The notes below the pieces were generated by a model, which searched no databases, was not told the DNA's origin, and worked only from the letters and a program-made list of their open reading frames with translations. The position numbers and the translations under genes were made by a program. From NCBI GenBank assembly GCA_012861695.1, contig JAAOOA010000632.1, forward strand, positions 1 through 64,000: 64,000 bases of DNA, written 5' to 3'. This DNA comes from Trematomus loennbergii (Eukaryota; Chordata; Actinopteri; Perciformes; Nototheniidae). This document shows positions 44,830-60,205 of this stretch, piece after piece; position 1 is the stretch's first letter, and the number at the start of each line of letters is the position of its first letter.

Positions 44830-45016
44830 ATGAGTGTTGTGCTGCTCTCGTTGGTGAAGCAGCGACTCACTGCGGCTGCTGAAGACATCTTTGTTCTGTT
44901 TGAAAGAACGATAGCAGAGTACGAGGAGGAACTGTCTCGTTCAAAACAGGAGAACGAGAGACACCGGAAACTACTGGACGCTGTTTTACAGCCTCAGCTT
45001 CAGATCCACAGAGCAG
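44830..45016 (+). CDS. Zinc-finger gene C, exon 1
   Basis: Same 62 codons as in A and B, with donor GT at 45017. Nothing in this exon is damaged, so the break in gene C is confined to exon 2. Confidence 0.83.
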
Positions 45017-45862
45017 GTCTGTTCCCTTTTTAAAGCTGTAATCTGTAACCACTATTTCCGTAAAAAAGCCTCGAACCTCGTGCGTCAATACATTTTATTA
45101 CAGAGGGCGTTGCCCGTACATTCATGATTGGTTGAGACTAGTTTGGGAGGACCGTTTAGACGTTGGTGCACAGACTGACCCCTCGATTCCACCGGGGTTG
45201 CGGTCGAATAGTCCAAAAATCAGCTCCTAAGTTCTAACCCTATCGTCTATTCCTTGACCTCTGAGTGAAACGTCACGGGTTTAAGGGATAGTGGATAGGA
45301 GAATTCAAAAGGACTTAGGAGAAGAGACTGCGGTACTTTAGAGAATCCGACTGCACTTTCACTATCCGACGTGTTTATGATGCGCCAGCGGACGTCATGA
45401 ATGTGCGCCTGCTGCTGTGTGGAAACCAGCCGCGACGTTATGGGTGGGCCTACTGGGCCTAGGCCTAGGCTTCTCTCTGTCTCTGTCACTGGGCCCACCC
45501 ATTAATTGATCAAAAATGACTGGGCGAAAATATAGTTTACAACATTTTTTTTTTGATTATCAAAACTAACGGTTACATAATAAAATAAGAGCAAACATGT
45601 GTTTCCCTTTAAAAAAACTTAGAAAATTAAAAGCAACATGAATTAATGTAATCAGGCAACGTAAAATGTGAATTTGGACCGATCTCATAGTGGAAGCGCG
45701 GGAGCAAACACATCGTAGAACGTCTGCGGGCGCGCGCAGATGGAGGACAGTGGACTGGACAGACACAAAAAATATACCGCACTCACTAACGATGTTCAGG
45801 TTTTCATTTGAAAGAGTAAGAAGAGTCATCCTCACAGCAGGTGCCGCCTTAGAGAGACGAGA

Positions 45863-46261
45863 GTGTGTTTAATGTTGTGCCCAGCTGAGCTCAGTCCCTC
45901 TGCGGGACGTAGCACCCGTTGCAGGATAACAGAAAATAGCATCCCAGTGCCGGACCTCTCAGCCATAGATGACCCGGCGGCTACACAGCCACATCTCTAC
46001 CCTCAGACACTTTTCGGACAAAAGAAAAGGAGCTCTGCTGCCCACTGGTATGACAAGAACACATTCTTGGAGTATAGCATTAGCAAGGACAGTGTGTTTT
46101 GTAAAATGTGCCGGCATTTTAGTGAGAGAGGCAGGGCCGGCGGAGAAGATACATTCAGTCGCCATGGTTACAGGGACTGGAAACACATCGACTATGCTCT
46201 CAGTAAACACGAATGCAGCGCAGCTCATGCAATAGCTATGGAGAGAAATACAAACTACTGA
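45863..46261 (+). CDS. hAT transposase fragment with complete TTF-type zinc finger
   Basis: A 132-codon frame retaining the whole domain: KRSSAAHWYDKNTFLEYSIS, VFCKMCRHF, then DTFSRHGYRDWKHIDYALSK, HECSAAHAIAM. The cysteine and histidine ligand pattern expected of a TTF-type finger in hAT/ZMYM1-like proteins is present. The frame stops before any catalytic domain. It is an N-terminal remnant, less damaged than the unit B copy. DNA binding to transposon ends is the family role; activity here is not expected. Confidence 0.72.
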   Translation: MCLMLCPAELSPSAGRSTRCRITENSIPVPDLSAIDDPAATQPHLYPQTLFGQKKRSSAAHWYDKNTFLEYSISKDSVFCKMCRHFSERGRAGGEDTFSRHGYRDWKHIDYALSKHECSAAHAIAMERNTNY

Positions 46262-46729
46262 CAGTGCGTGAAATCTGACCATGGAACCATCCTCCATCAG
46301 CTACTCAACCCAGAGGGCCGACAGGGAGAGATCATTGAGAAAAATCGGGAACACGTAACATTTTACCGGACATAATTCTCACGTGTGCAAAGCAAGAGAT
46401 TCCTCATTTCATATTGAGACTAAATATCTAGGGAAATGATTAAGAAACGTAGAGCTAAAATGTGGTGCCATTTGCAACTACCAGAGCGCACCCTGACGCG
46501 GCAGGCATTCTCCAGCCCAAATCAGCAAAGCTTATGAGTGTGAAGCAACAGTATCTGCTGCCCAGCTGCTTTAGTATGAAACGTATACTTCAGCTCATGA
46601 AAGCTCTGCAGTATCAGAAGGACGTAGCTAGTGATAAAGCTGCAGCCTCTGAAAAGTGCCGCGTCAGAGAACCAGTGCCTTTTACGCACGGCCGCTCACT
46701 TCGCTATCCGCTAAAGGACAGCACGCTGC

Positions 46730-46885
46730 GGTCTAACCACACAGACACACATCAGGGTCTAACCACACAGACACACATCAGGGTCTAACCACACAGACAC
46801 ACATCAGGGTCTAACCACACAGACACACATCAGGGTCTAACCACACAGACACACATCAGGGTCTAACCACACAGACACACATCAG
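46730..46885. repeat. Minisatellite, six perfect 26-bp copies, unit C
   Basis: Same unit and same copy number as 26961-27116. Confidence 0.97.
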
Positions 46886-47001
46886 GGTCATATTCTGCCG
46901 TTGTATGCTCTTTGTTTCTAAACGTATCAATGTATTGTGAACCAAAACTAAATAACATGCAGTATAACATTTATTTTCACTCATTGCGGCGTGCCGCTTA
47001 A

Positions 47002-48895
47002 AGGGCCCATGTCATGGCCATTTCCACTGATCATAATTACATTGTTGAGGTATACTAAAATAGATTTATACTGTGCAATTTTCCAAACTCACATTGGTTT
47101 CGCATACAGCATCTCTGTCAAGCATGTGTATTCAGCAGTATTCACTTTCTCCACTAAACGGCTCGTTGGAGCTCTAGCCCCCCCTCCCTGTGAGCCTAGT
47201 GTGCTCCGATTGGTCAGCTCGGCCACTCGTTCTGATTAGTCAACCACCAGAGAGGCTGCGCCCATGTCTAACAGTGCTTTTCCCGGCTGCTCTCAGCGTA
47301 ACATCAGTCTTATCATGGCGTCGGCACAGCCATATATTTTATATACATATATATTTGTAACTGTTGTTATAGAAGAGTGTGACGGCCCCAGGGCCTTTGT
47401 CTTACGATGGGTGGAGCTGAAGAGGCTAATCAGCACGATCACGGACACCTCCGGACACTACGGCCCCAGTCTCTCCAAAGCGGCTGCAGGAAGACTAACT
47501 CTGCGATCCTCTCAACCACCTATCTCTGCATTTACACAATAAATGTGCCGTGGTTTTGTAAACTCGTGTATGTCTCCTTGTCTTTGTGGCCTACGAGCCG
47601 CTCATAACAAAGAGTAAGTTATTTTTACCCGTTATAAACTACTACTGTTTGATGATAAATCAAATCATGGTTTGCTATATATGAATTCAGGGAAGAAAGG
47701 ATAGGCCTACTAAGTATTTCCATTAAACTTTATTTTTAGAAATGTACAAAATGAACATAAATATACATATATACACGGTATATCATCCATTCCTCCTCCT
47801 CGCATCTTGCTGCGCACAGCCGGTGCTGCGGTGCCTTTTAGCACGACGCCTCAGTAGTAGTAGAAGTGCCTTTTAGCACGTCATGGATTGTCCGCCAGGA
47901 TCTGGCTGGACGAAATCAAATGCAAATCACAAAATATTAGAGAAACTTAGTTGTTTTAGATTCGTTAGTAGTAGTTGTGTAATGAACAGCTTGCCTGCTA
48001 ATATGCTAACCTAGCTTTGTTTACCTTGGTAGCTAACACGATATGAACGTTAGCTTGGAGGAAAGGCAACTATAATGCAGTGTAATAAAACTACTATGAA
48101 CAAAAGCTAGTGGTTCATATTAGGCTAGCAATAACGTGTTTATAATTGTAATCGCATACGGGTATTCTGCTACCATACAATGTAACTTGCATGAATACAT
48201 TGTTTTGCGCTAGCATACAGCTAGCCTCGTTAGCTACATGCAGTATATGTACGGTCACAATGTACGGTAAATCACAGTACAGTATACTGTATGAGTATTC
48301 CGTGTGTGTGAATGCAGACATTCTCCTGCTATGAGATACATGTATGCAAGGCCATCTGCTGATATTAGAGTTGATATATGGAAACTCTAGCAACTTAGTT
48401 AGCACAGTTAGCACTGTGTCAATGGCTTAGCAGTCCAACACAGTTTACACATTTAAACAGTCTTGTTTGATAAATACACAAATAACAATGCAAACTTACA
48501 GGTTGTATACCCAGATCTTCCCCTGCTCCAAACGGTCCAAACAAGCTGTGCATATCCGGCCTCAAACTGGGCAATGTTTTGGAAGCTTTCGTCTGTGAAA
48601 TGCCGGTTCTTCGAACCTCTGGAGGAGGAACACGCCGCTGCTGGTGTGGCCATAGCTCTTCGGGATTGGTCCATTTCGTTCCGGGTACCGCATGACATCA
48701 TGCGGTACCCGGAAGAATCAAATGGGCAGTGACGTATCTCCAACGAGGCGTTTTGGGGAGGTATTTTCTGTGTTAGAGTTTTACTCGCTACAGGGTGTAC
48801 TTTGAGGGTTTTGACTCTGCACACCGTTTACATGCATAAAAACCTTCATAACACAAGGGGACGGGTAATAACCGGAAAAGCATGACATGGGAGCT
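47002..48895. mobile_element. TTAA-target element nested in the hAT, unit C
   Basis: TTAA at 46998-47001 and 48896-48899, with the same inverted termini as the unit B copy. Confidence 0.8.
47378..47609. mobile_element. Solo LTR nested in the TTAA element, unit C
   Basis: Perfect aagag duplications on both sides. Orthologous to 27609-27839. Confidence 0.85.
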
Positions 48896-49629
48896 TTAAT
48901 CATTTAAATAATATTAAGCTTCTCATAAGTGAAAATGTTTAAAAGAGAAGGGTTTGAAAAAGTGTCTTTACTATAGGAAATATGCATTACACAGTTGCCT
49001 ACAATGATATGCAGGCATTTATTTTATTACATTTTTGTTAACGAGAAACATCTATTAGAACAGGCCCAGCCGAAATTACATTGGCCCACCCACAATTGAA
49101 ATCCTGGCGCCGCGGCTGGGGGAAACTACAGTTTTCTATACAGCGGACTACAACATGGATGTTTAATAAGAACGAGGGACTACTGTAAACTCATCTAGAG
49201 ACTCTGCACCGTGCTCTGATGCTGTTATGCTTTATGAACGGGGACAACAGAGAAACATATTCTTCATGACCAAAGTTGGAATTGAAATAAAAAAGGAAAG
49301 TGAAACTTATGCTCATCACCCTCTCCCTCCGGTCCACATTAATACAAATGATCCCAATACGTATGACTGTATGAAAAGATCTTAAAATCAATACAAATGT
49401 ATTTATTATAAACGTTAGTCCTTAACATCAATCACTGTGTATATCACCATTCAAACATCTTTTAAAAGTTGAACAAACCCCACACAGCTCAGTAAAGACT
49501 GTGACATGTTGACTTTATTTGATAATTTCAGTAAAAACTAACATTCATATTTCTCTTTTTGATTATAATACTGATGAACGTTCAAAACAAAGCACTTTGG
49601 CAACTTACCACATACGTTTTGAAAAGCTT

Positions 49630-50552
49630 AACCTGTTAAGACCGAGAGACCCCGGTACCGGGGCCCTCTCCCAACATCTTGCAGGAAACAGTGTCTGAGG
49701 GCATGTTCATTTAATAAACTATGAATGTTTTTATCCATGTAACGGGAAGAAACTCATCTAACTGATCTTTTTTTTTTTTTTTTCAAAATAAAACTCACAA
49801 TGCTAACACTGAGCCTCTGAATTAGCAACGAGCGAAAAATGCTAACAGATTACTGCACCGAAAATCACTCACAAAACCTTATTATTTATCTTTTCTCTAC
49901 ATCCAACACATCGATTCACATCGTGAGGTGACACAGAATCGATGGGTACCCTCATTATCACTCAATTATACGCAATCGCGACGTTATAAACAAAAACGGA
50001 CATCAAAACAGGTGACGCTAGGTAGCTAAAAATGCTAATATTTTTACCTTGGCTCTGTAGTCTCTCCAAAGTGGTCTTCAATGGCATTAAAACGATAAAA
50101 ACGCTGCTGAGGTTAATCCATAGGTTAATCCAATGTGTCTGTGTCCCTTTGAAATGATTTCTGATAATCCATAAGCATTAAAACTGCTTTTCCGTTTCCA
50201 CATGTCAAAGCTAGAGATAGGTTCACTCTGATGCTAAACTGCATGCGCGAAGCCCCCACCTTTTCTTTTCACAATGAGTGTGTGTGGGGGACTCCCCCTT
50301 CGATTCTATTGGCTCTAACGGTCAGAAAGAGGTGTCAACCATCAAAATCGAGCAAGGGGGGCCAGAGATATGGAAAATCCACCCAAATGACCCCAGAAGT
50401 GGTTTCTTTTTGCTAAATCTCTCTAAAAAGGTCAAATGTCACTTGTTTTGCATCAATCTTGATACAGGGTACTTATTATATGTTGTACTTTGGATTCCTA
50501 AAGCTTTTAGTCTACCTTACCATCATCCAAGGGTAGTTTTCACTATAAGTAA
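49630..50552. repeat. CCTGTT-family repeat, intron C
   Basis: Orthologous to 29856-30778. Confidence 0.75.
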
Positions 50553-50897
50553 AAAATACCAGAACACATGACACAATTAATCTTTGTAATATATTGATGT
50601 TCTCTTGTTTAAATAATCATACCAGTATTTAATGTATGCTGATCACCTGGAATCCTGGAAAGCTTCCAGCATGGTATATTTAATACTATTATTAAACATA
50701 AGCTGGTGATAGATGGATAAACCAGCCATCATGGCCAGCTAAAGTGTCCAAAACCCCTCTCCAGCCAACCATTCCAGCCTAATATCTACTGGCTGGTCAA
50801 TTTACACCAGCTAAATATGAATTATAATCAAATGTATACCAGTCTGTGTTCTGTTGCCTGAGCCAAGTGTGCCTGCTACATTACGATGTATTATTAT

Positions 50898-51389
50898 TAG
50901 GGCTGTCAAGTTAACGCGTTAACGAAAAAAAAATTAACGCCACTAATTATTTTAACGCGATTAACGCATGTGTATTTTTTGTCCTCGGCCGTCCCGTAGT
51001 TTCAGAGCGCAGCCCCGCTCCTGCCGCCCGCTTGTGGCAGACCACACTTCCACGCTCACCGGCAGGCCCGGACTGGCCATCGGGAGGACCGGGAGGGTGT
51101 GTGTATGTGTGGCGCGAGCGAGAGAGAGAGAACGCGCACACCTTACGTGTATTGTTGTTGTTAGCATCTGGTGCTAGCTAGCTGCGCTAACGGATATAAG
51201 GAGCTGTTTCAATGAAAACAGAGGAGCGACATTTTGCCGACAACTGCGCCGAGCACTTGACTTGATGCAGGTAGCCAGACAGTGGGACATTGTACGAAAA
51301 GTCAGCACACTCAGCACGGACAGTGCGCGCAACATGATTGCAGCGTCCAGGCAGCTCCCGCTGCCCCAACGATCCATCACAGTGTCTGT

Positions 51390-51463
<74 letters not shown>

Positions 51464-51667
51464 TGTATTGTATGAGAGAGGTTCCAGGTTGTTGTGTTTA
51501 ATATTCATGAGAATATTTGTCATTGTTCAAATGATAATAAACAAACATATAAAGCATATTTGTCCACTCATATGTTGATAAGAGTATTAAAAACTTGAAA
51601 AATATCCCTCTAAGGTACATTTAGAACAGATAGAAAATGTGCGATTAATTTGCGGTTAACTATGGAC
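50898..51667 (+). mobile_element. hAT-derived fragment, intron C
   Basis: Orthologous to 12399-13170 and 31123-31890. Confidence 0.6.
51391..51462. repeat. (CA)36 microsatellite, intron C
   Basis: Uninterrupted 72-bp CA run. Confidence 0.97.
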
Positions 51668-52250
51668 ATCATGCGCCGAAACTCGGTTCTCATCTGGAAC
51701 CCTAGTCTTATGTAATATTCAATGCTTTGTTTTGTCTTTTCATTAGCTGTAAGCTGCAATCATCAAGATTAAAACGCTGGAAATAATCACTTTGTGTGTG
51801 ATGAATCTATGTAATGTATGAGTTTAAACTTTATAAATTGAATTACTGATATAAACTCACTTTTCCATGATATCCAATTTATTGAGATGCACCTGTATGA
51901 GTCCAAGTACAGGTTTAGCAAGGCGGTGAGAGATGCTAAACGATTACTCTGAGAAACTCCAACACCAGTTCTCAGCTAACGACTCTGCAGACAGGTCACA
52001 AACTGTAAGGCTAAGGCCTCACACTCCGTGAACGGCCGACGCCTTGCTAAGCGGCAGTGAAACTACGTTTTAGATCAGCTACAGTACTAACTCACCTGTT
52101 GTCCTGAAACTCTCCAGGGCATCTGGAAAAAAGGTGTAATTGACAGACAATCGAGCCAACAGAAACACACAGTGGGCGGAACTTCGTGGTTAGATTTTAA
52201 ATTCTAATACTCTAGAGTTTCTCTGAATATGTGTTTCCTGTTTCCTGCAG

Positions 52251-54730
<2,480 letters not shown>

Positions 54731-55108
54731 TAAGTCCTACGACAATTCAGATGAGGAAAATCTGTCTGACTGTATAAACTCTGTGTGACAATATTCATAC
54801 ATGACTTCATATAAACTCCATCTTTATCAACAGAAGTTTTGAATATGTTTAATGTTTTTGTCATACTACTTTTCTGATTTATACTATAACCACTGACTGA
54901 TTCATCTGCAGAGTAGTTTCTCTAATAATCTGTTTGGTTAATGAAATGTTGTGACTTGAAACTTCCATTGGGATGTGTTTGATAGTTCCTGTTGAGTTAT
55001 CAGTCTGTTCTGGTCTAAAAGAAGAACCAATGACTTATTGATATAGAGAATATTTACGATGTTTCCAGTTTGATTCTGTTCTGTTTATATCATCAAACCA
55101 AACTAAAA

Positions 55109-55114
55109 AATAAA
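55109..55114 (+). terminator. Polyadenylation signal, gene C
   Basis: AATAAA in the conserved 3' UTR position. Confidence 0.65.
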
Positions 55115-55186
55115 AGCCTTTGAAACAGACTCACATTCCTGCATATTGTTTGTGTTTACAGATTACAATCAGCTCATTTAGAGTTC

Positions 55187-56820
55187 AATCAATGTTTATT
55201 TATATAGCCCAATATCACAAAGGTTACATTTGTCTCAGTGGACTTCACAGTTTGTACAGAATATCAGTATGACAAGCCTCTGTCCTTAGACCCTCACATC
55301 GTACAAGGAAACACTTCCAGAGAAACCCCACAGTTTAAAGGAACATGGGAGAAACCTCAGGGAGAGCAACAGAGGAGGGATCCCTCTCCCAGGACGGACA
55401 GACGTGCAATAGATGCCGTGTGTCAATTGAAAAGATAATACATTTACAACATAGGTAGACCAATGTTTGGAAATGCATGTGTCTATAATAAGAAGATGAA
55501 TCCATGAGGATGTCAACAATCCTGTGGGAGCCATCAGGGAAGTAGCATGATGAGAGTCAGGCAGGACCACAGTGACAGGTTCAGCCACAGGACTCATATC
55601 AGGACTCAGGATCAGCCACAACTCAGGTTCCCGGCGTAGATAGACACCAAAAAGAAATGTGGGGGAAGCTGGGTTATTGGGAGCATGAGAGTACACAGTA
55701 CTTTTAGAGACTCTAGGAACAACCAACAACCCTGCATTCTTGGAACGCAATGCCCTAGTAGGACAGTAGGGTACAATGAGTTATTTAAGGTAAGATGGCG
55801 CCTGCCCATTAAGGGCTTTGTAGGCGAGAAGAAGAATTTTAAATTCTATCCTGTGTTCTCTAGGGCAGTGGTTCTCAACTGGTCAGGCCTCGGGACCCAC
55901 TTTTTACTTGGTCAATACATCGCGACCCAACATTTTGAAGCACTCAAATCCATTCAACAAAAAATCGTGCTATAATATATACGCTTTTGAGCAATATTAA
56001 TAAAAGTGAAGTACAGTGCATATATCCCTTCACAGAACTAAAGTATGCTTTTAGAGATTTTTAGAAATACTAACATAAACTACGCATTCTGGTACACTCT
56101 GAGAAGAAAATCGGGCCTTCAAAATAAAAGTTTGACTTCCCCCCCCCCCCCCCCAAAATTCCAATTTTTTTTTCTTCACTCACACATCCGCAACCCACTC
56201 GAAACGGGTCCGCGACCCACTTTTGGGTCGCGACCCACCAGTTGAGAACCACTGCTCTAGGGAGCCAGTGTAAGGCAGCCAGAACAGGAGTAATGTGGTC
56301 CCTTTTCCTAACTCTGGTTAGTACACGAGCTGCAGCATTTTGAATCAGCTGAAGAGACTTAACTGACTTCTTGGTACACCCTGATAATAAAGAGTTACAA
56401 TAATCCAGCCTTGAAGTAACAAATGCATGGACTAGTTTCTCTGCATCGTTTGGAGGCAAGATATGCCTGATCTTTGCAATGTTACGTAGATGAAAAAAGG
56501 CGGTCCTTGAAATAGAATTTATGTGGGCGGATACATCCTGATCAAATATAACACCAAGGTTCCTTACAGTCTCACTGGAGGCCAAATTAATGCCATCCAT
56601 AGTTAGTATATCTTTAGATAATTTGTTTCGTAGATTCTTTGGGCCGAGTACAATAACTTGTGTTTAACATCAAAAAGTTTAAAGTCATCCACGTTTTTAA
56701 GTCCTTGAGGCAGTCTTGAATTTTATTTAGATAATTAATTTCATCAGGCTTGATTGATAAATATAGTTGAGTATCATCCGCATAACAATGAAATGTACAG
56801 AGTGATTCCTTATAATATTG
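55187..56820 (-). pseudogene. L2/Maui-like LINE, unit C
   Basis: Same insertion as in A and B. Minus-strand pieces include DGINLASSETVRNLGVIFDQ and VHAFVTSRLDYCNSLLSGCT. Split by a small hAT at 55866-56254 and internally deleted near 55697. Past 56820 the sequence is non-LINE flank (ctaacttaaattataagc), giving the LINE's true 5' truncation point. Confidence 0.78.
55866..56254. mobile_element. Nonautonomous hAT private to unit C
   Basis: A 389-bp element with termini cagtggttctcaactgg and ccagttgagaaccactg and a perfect 8-bp duplication ctctaggg on each side. Unit B has the empty site (tgttctctagggatcc near 37605). Confidence 0.95.
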
Positions 56821-57216
56821 CCTAACTTAAATTATAAGCATATATAATGTGAACAAAATAAAATAGTTCAGAGTTAAGATGGAATTTTAGGATTATTCCT
56901 GCTTTTTGAAACTGTAGTACGGGCTCATGTGTTTCATTGTTGGTGTTCTGTTAAATGCAAATGGAAGTCCTTTCACCTCCGTTGAATCAGGGTGGAAGCA
57001 GAAGTAAAATACTTTTTCATATCGAACGCTGAATTGTAACTCGTATTCTTGCGTTTTATATCTGTCTTAATCAATATTAGCCTTTTTAAGTTTCATTCTT
57101 TCTGCTCTTTATTATTGAAGGTTTATTTAGATGAGATTAGATGTATTTATATATTTAGTTGCAGCTGCAGAAACAAGTAATAAACAAGGCATTGCACTAA
57201 AGTTGAAACTGTTATT

Positions 57217-59099
57217 AACCTGTTTAGCCCTGAGCCTGTTTTTCAGGTTTCAGGCTCGAAAATGACATTCCCAGAACAAATGACCATATCTTCCCTTCTA
57301 AAAGGGTTAACTTAAAGGGGACCTATCATGCAAAATGCACTTTTGTACGTCTTTTCTACATGAATATGTGTCCCCGGTGTTCCAGGGAACTCACCAAGTG
57401 TCAGAAAACACAACCCTCTCTATTTTCCTCCATACCCAAATCTCTAAAAAAGGGGCTGCAACGGATCTGATAAAAACTGATCCAGATTTGAACACTGTCC
57501 TGACGTCAGGACGGAGGCGCTACGGCTATTGGGCCAACTCTCCACCTATCAGGGGAATGTGGGGTTGGGCCACGGCCGGCCATTGCCGCTCGAAAGCGCT
57601 GGAGACGCTGTAGTACATATGCCAGGCCTGTAAGTGGCGCTGTAGTCTGCCACAAAAGCAGCGAAGAAGACTTCCCGCCCATAGTTACCATGGTTACCCT
57701 TCTGTTTATTCTCCGCTGTGGCTTTCTTTCTCCCTCCACGAGGCAAGCGTTTGCTCCCGCTGCTGTAATTCAATGCAATCCCTCCCCGTCGAGGCAAGCA
57801 CTGTAATTCTCTCCGGTTAGTCCACCAGCAGATGACAAACACCCACCTCTCCGCCTCTTCCAAGGAACGAGGGGACCGTGCGGCAGAGTTTCAGTTTCAG
57901 TTTCTTTCGCCGGTCAAGATGTCCGTTAAAGTTTAAATCTTCCGGACAAAATTAGAAAAGTGCCGGTCAAAGGTCTTCTTTGTTATTTATTGAGCTTTAA
58001 AACAAATGAATAACGACTCTATATAATAAAACACGGAGGACGGAGATCTCTTTTTCTCCCCTCTTCTGACAGCCCAGCAGCTGATCAGAGCACGTCTCCC
58101 CTCTCCTGCAGGGGGTGTGGTCAGCAGAATCAGACCCGTAGACAGCAAACAGCACATAGAGCGAAATGAGGCATGGCTAAAATGCATGATCTGTTTGGTA
58201 TTTTGAAAACAGAAACGTATAAATATACCTTATATAGGTATGGCCCTACAATATATCATTTACATATAGCATGATAGGTGTCCTTTAATAAACTTTTTTC
58301 TCAAAGTAATGATAAACCTGTGAGTTGGATGTAGAAAAGTCAGAATCAATATAGATGTTTTTTATTTTAAAGAAAATTCAGATTTTACATAGTAAAAAAC
58401 TGTAAATTGTAGTGTCCGTCCAAAAATAATTTGTTACTTATAGTGAAAACTACCCTTGGATGATGGTAAGGTAGACTAAAAGCTTTAGGAATCCAAAGTA
58501 CAACATATAATAAGTACCCTGTATCAAGATTGATGCAAAACAAGTGACATGTGACCTTTTTAGAGAGATTTAGCAAAAAGAAACCACTTCTGGGGTGATT
58601 TGGGTGAAAATGGGGTTTTTACCGTTTCTCTGGAACCCATTGGTCGATTTTGGTGATTGACACCTCTTTCTGACCGTTAGAGCCAATAGAATCGAAGGGG
58701 AATCTCCCCTCTCACACACATGGTAAAAAAAAAAGGTGGGGGCTTCGCGCATGCAGTTTTGCATCAGAGCGAATCTATACTCTAGCTCTGACATCTGTGT
58801 CACCTCACGATGTGAATCGATGTGTTGGATGTGCAGAAAAGATAAATAATAAGGTTTTGTGAGTGATTTTCGGTGCAGTAAGGTGTTAGCATTTTTCGCT
58901 CGTTGCTAATTCAGTGGCTCAGCGTTAGCATTTTGGGTTTTATTTAAAAAAAAATAAATAATTATCAGTTAGATGAGTTTCTTCCCGTTACATGGATATA
59001 AAACATTCATAGTTTATTAAATGAACATGCCCTCAGACACTGTTTCCTGCAAGATGTTGCAGCAGTGCCCCGGTACCGGGGTCTCTCGGTTAAAGGTTA
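57217..59099. mobile_element. CCTGTT-family element, complete copy with insertion
   Basis: From aacctgtttagccctgagcc to ccccggtaccggggtctctc then ggttaaaggtt. Same orientation as 40150-41829 and opposite to the intronic copies. Split by the TTAA-target element at 57316-58284. Confidence 0.72.
57316..58284. mobile_element. Complete TTAA-target nonautonomous element
   Basis: TTAA at 57312-57315 and 58285-58288. Termini aggggacctatcatgc and gcatgataggtgtcct. The uninterrupted host site is visible at about 40237 (gggttaaattaataatc). No transposase. Confidence 0.85.
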
Positions 59100-59536
59100 A
59101 AAAGAGATAACTATATGCATATAAACATCAACAATATACATAACTCCAGAGTTCCTATGGTAGACACACAATAAGATATACAGAATAAGTTAGAGTACAC
59201 TGTAATCAACAAATCATATTGTTAAAAAATAAAAGACAGGATAAACAATATGTGCTCAGTAGTTGCAGTTTCTTTTGAGAAAGTGAAAAACAGAGAGGAG
59301 CATGGGCGTCGCAGCCATTAAATGCCCCCCCCCACCTTTTAAAATGATTAGTTTAGACCCCCCACTTTTACCATGTGGAAAGTCCGTGCATCGGTCTATC
59401 CACTCGCCACTCTCTGTAGAGCGCTGTCAGTGCTTCATTATCAAATCCATTCCACTTGCTTATTGTGAGAATGCCCAAATCAATGAAACTCCGTCCCATG
59501 TTTTCACTGCTACTTTGTACCAAGGCAGATTCTCAG
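59100..59536. other. Intergenic, nothing recognised
   Basis: No gene. A poly-C run lies near 59325. Confidence 0.45.
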
Positions 59537-59692
59537 AGCCGTGCACATGAGCCGTGCACATGAGCCGTGCACATCAGCCGTGCACATGAGCCGTGCACAT
59601 GAGCCGTGCACATCAGCCGTGCACATGAGCCGTGCACATGAGCCGTACACATGAGCCGTACACATGAGCCGTACACATGAGCCGTACACATG
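59537..59692. repeat. Minisatellite, twelve 13-bp copies
   Basis: The unit agccgtgcacatg is repeated exactly 12 times without a length change. Two copies near the middle have atc in place of atg, and the last four have gtacac in place of gtgcac. Confidence 0.97.
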
Positions 59693-59832
59693 CTGCGTGT
59701 TTTGTTTGCTGTGTATTTAGTTATAAAATGATGCGCGCCACAGTTTCCATGCTGCGAGGTTCCGGTGCTAACAGTTCACGAGCCCGCTCCACTAGCACCC
59801 GGATATAAGGCGCTGTTATTAAAGAGGTGGAG

Positions 59833-60205
59833 GAGAGTCCTCTCCTGTCAGACTGAGAGGCTGATAACTACAGCTCAGTGAGGTGAAGGACTCTCTGAGA
59901 GGTGGAGGGAGAGTCCTCTCCAGTCAGACTGAGAGGCTGGTAACTACAGCTCAGTGAGGTAAAGGACTCTCTGAGAGGTGGAGAGAGAGTCCTCTCCTGT
60001 CAGACTGAGAGGCTCTGATAACTACAGCTCAGTGAGGTGAAGGACTCTGAGGGGTGGAGAGAGAGTCCTCTCCTGTCAGACTGAGAGGCTCTGATAACTA
60101 CAGCTCAGTGAGGTGAAGGACTCTGAGGGGTGGAGGGAGAGTCCTCTCCAGTCAGACTGAGAGGCTGATAACTACAGCTCAGTGAGGTAAAGGACTCTCT
60201 GAGGG
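59833..60205. repeat. Five tandem 76-bp repeats
   Basis: Copies start at 59833, 59909, 59985, 60061 and 60137, each beginning gagagtcctctcc and containing aactacagctcagtgaggt. The last copy is slightly short. Each monomer has gagagtcc near its start and its complement ggactctc near its end. Confidence 0.93.

Larger units (their letters stand above)
45427..49118 (+). mobile_element. hAT transposon with nested insertions, intron C
   Basis: Orthologous to 25663-29345, with the same termini and the same gtggaaac/ggggaaac flanks. Confidence 0.88.
45017..52250 (+). other. Intron 1 of zinc-finger gene C
   Basis: About 7.2 kb, with the same element order as intron B. Confidence 0.8.
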
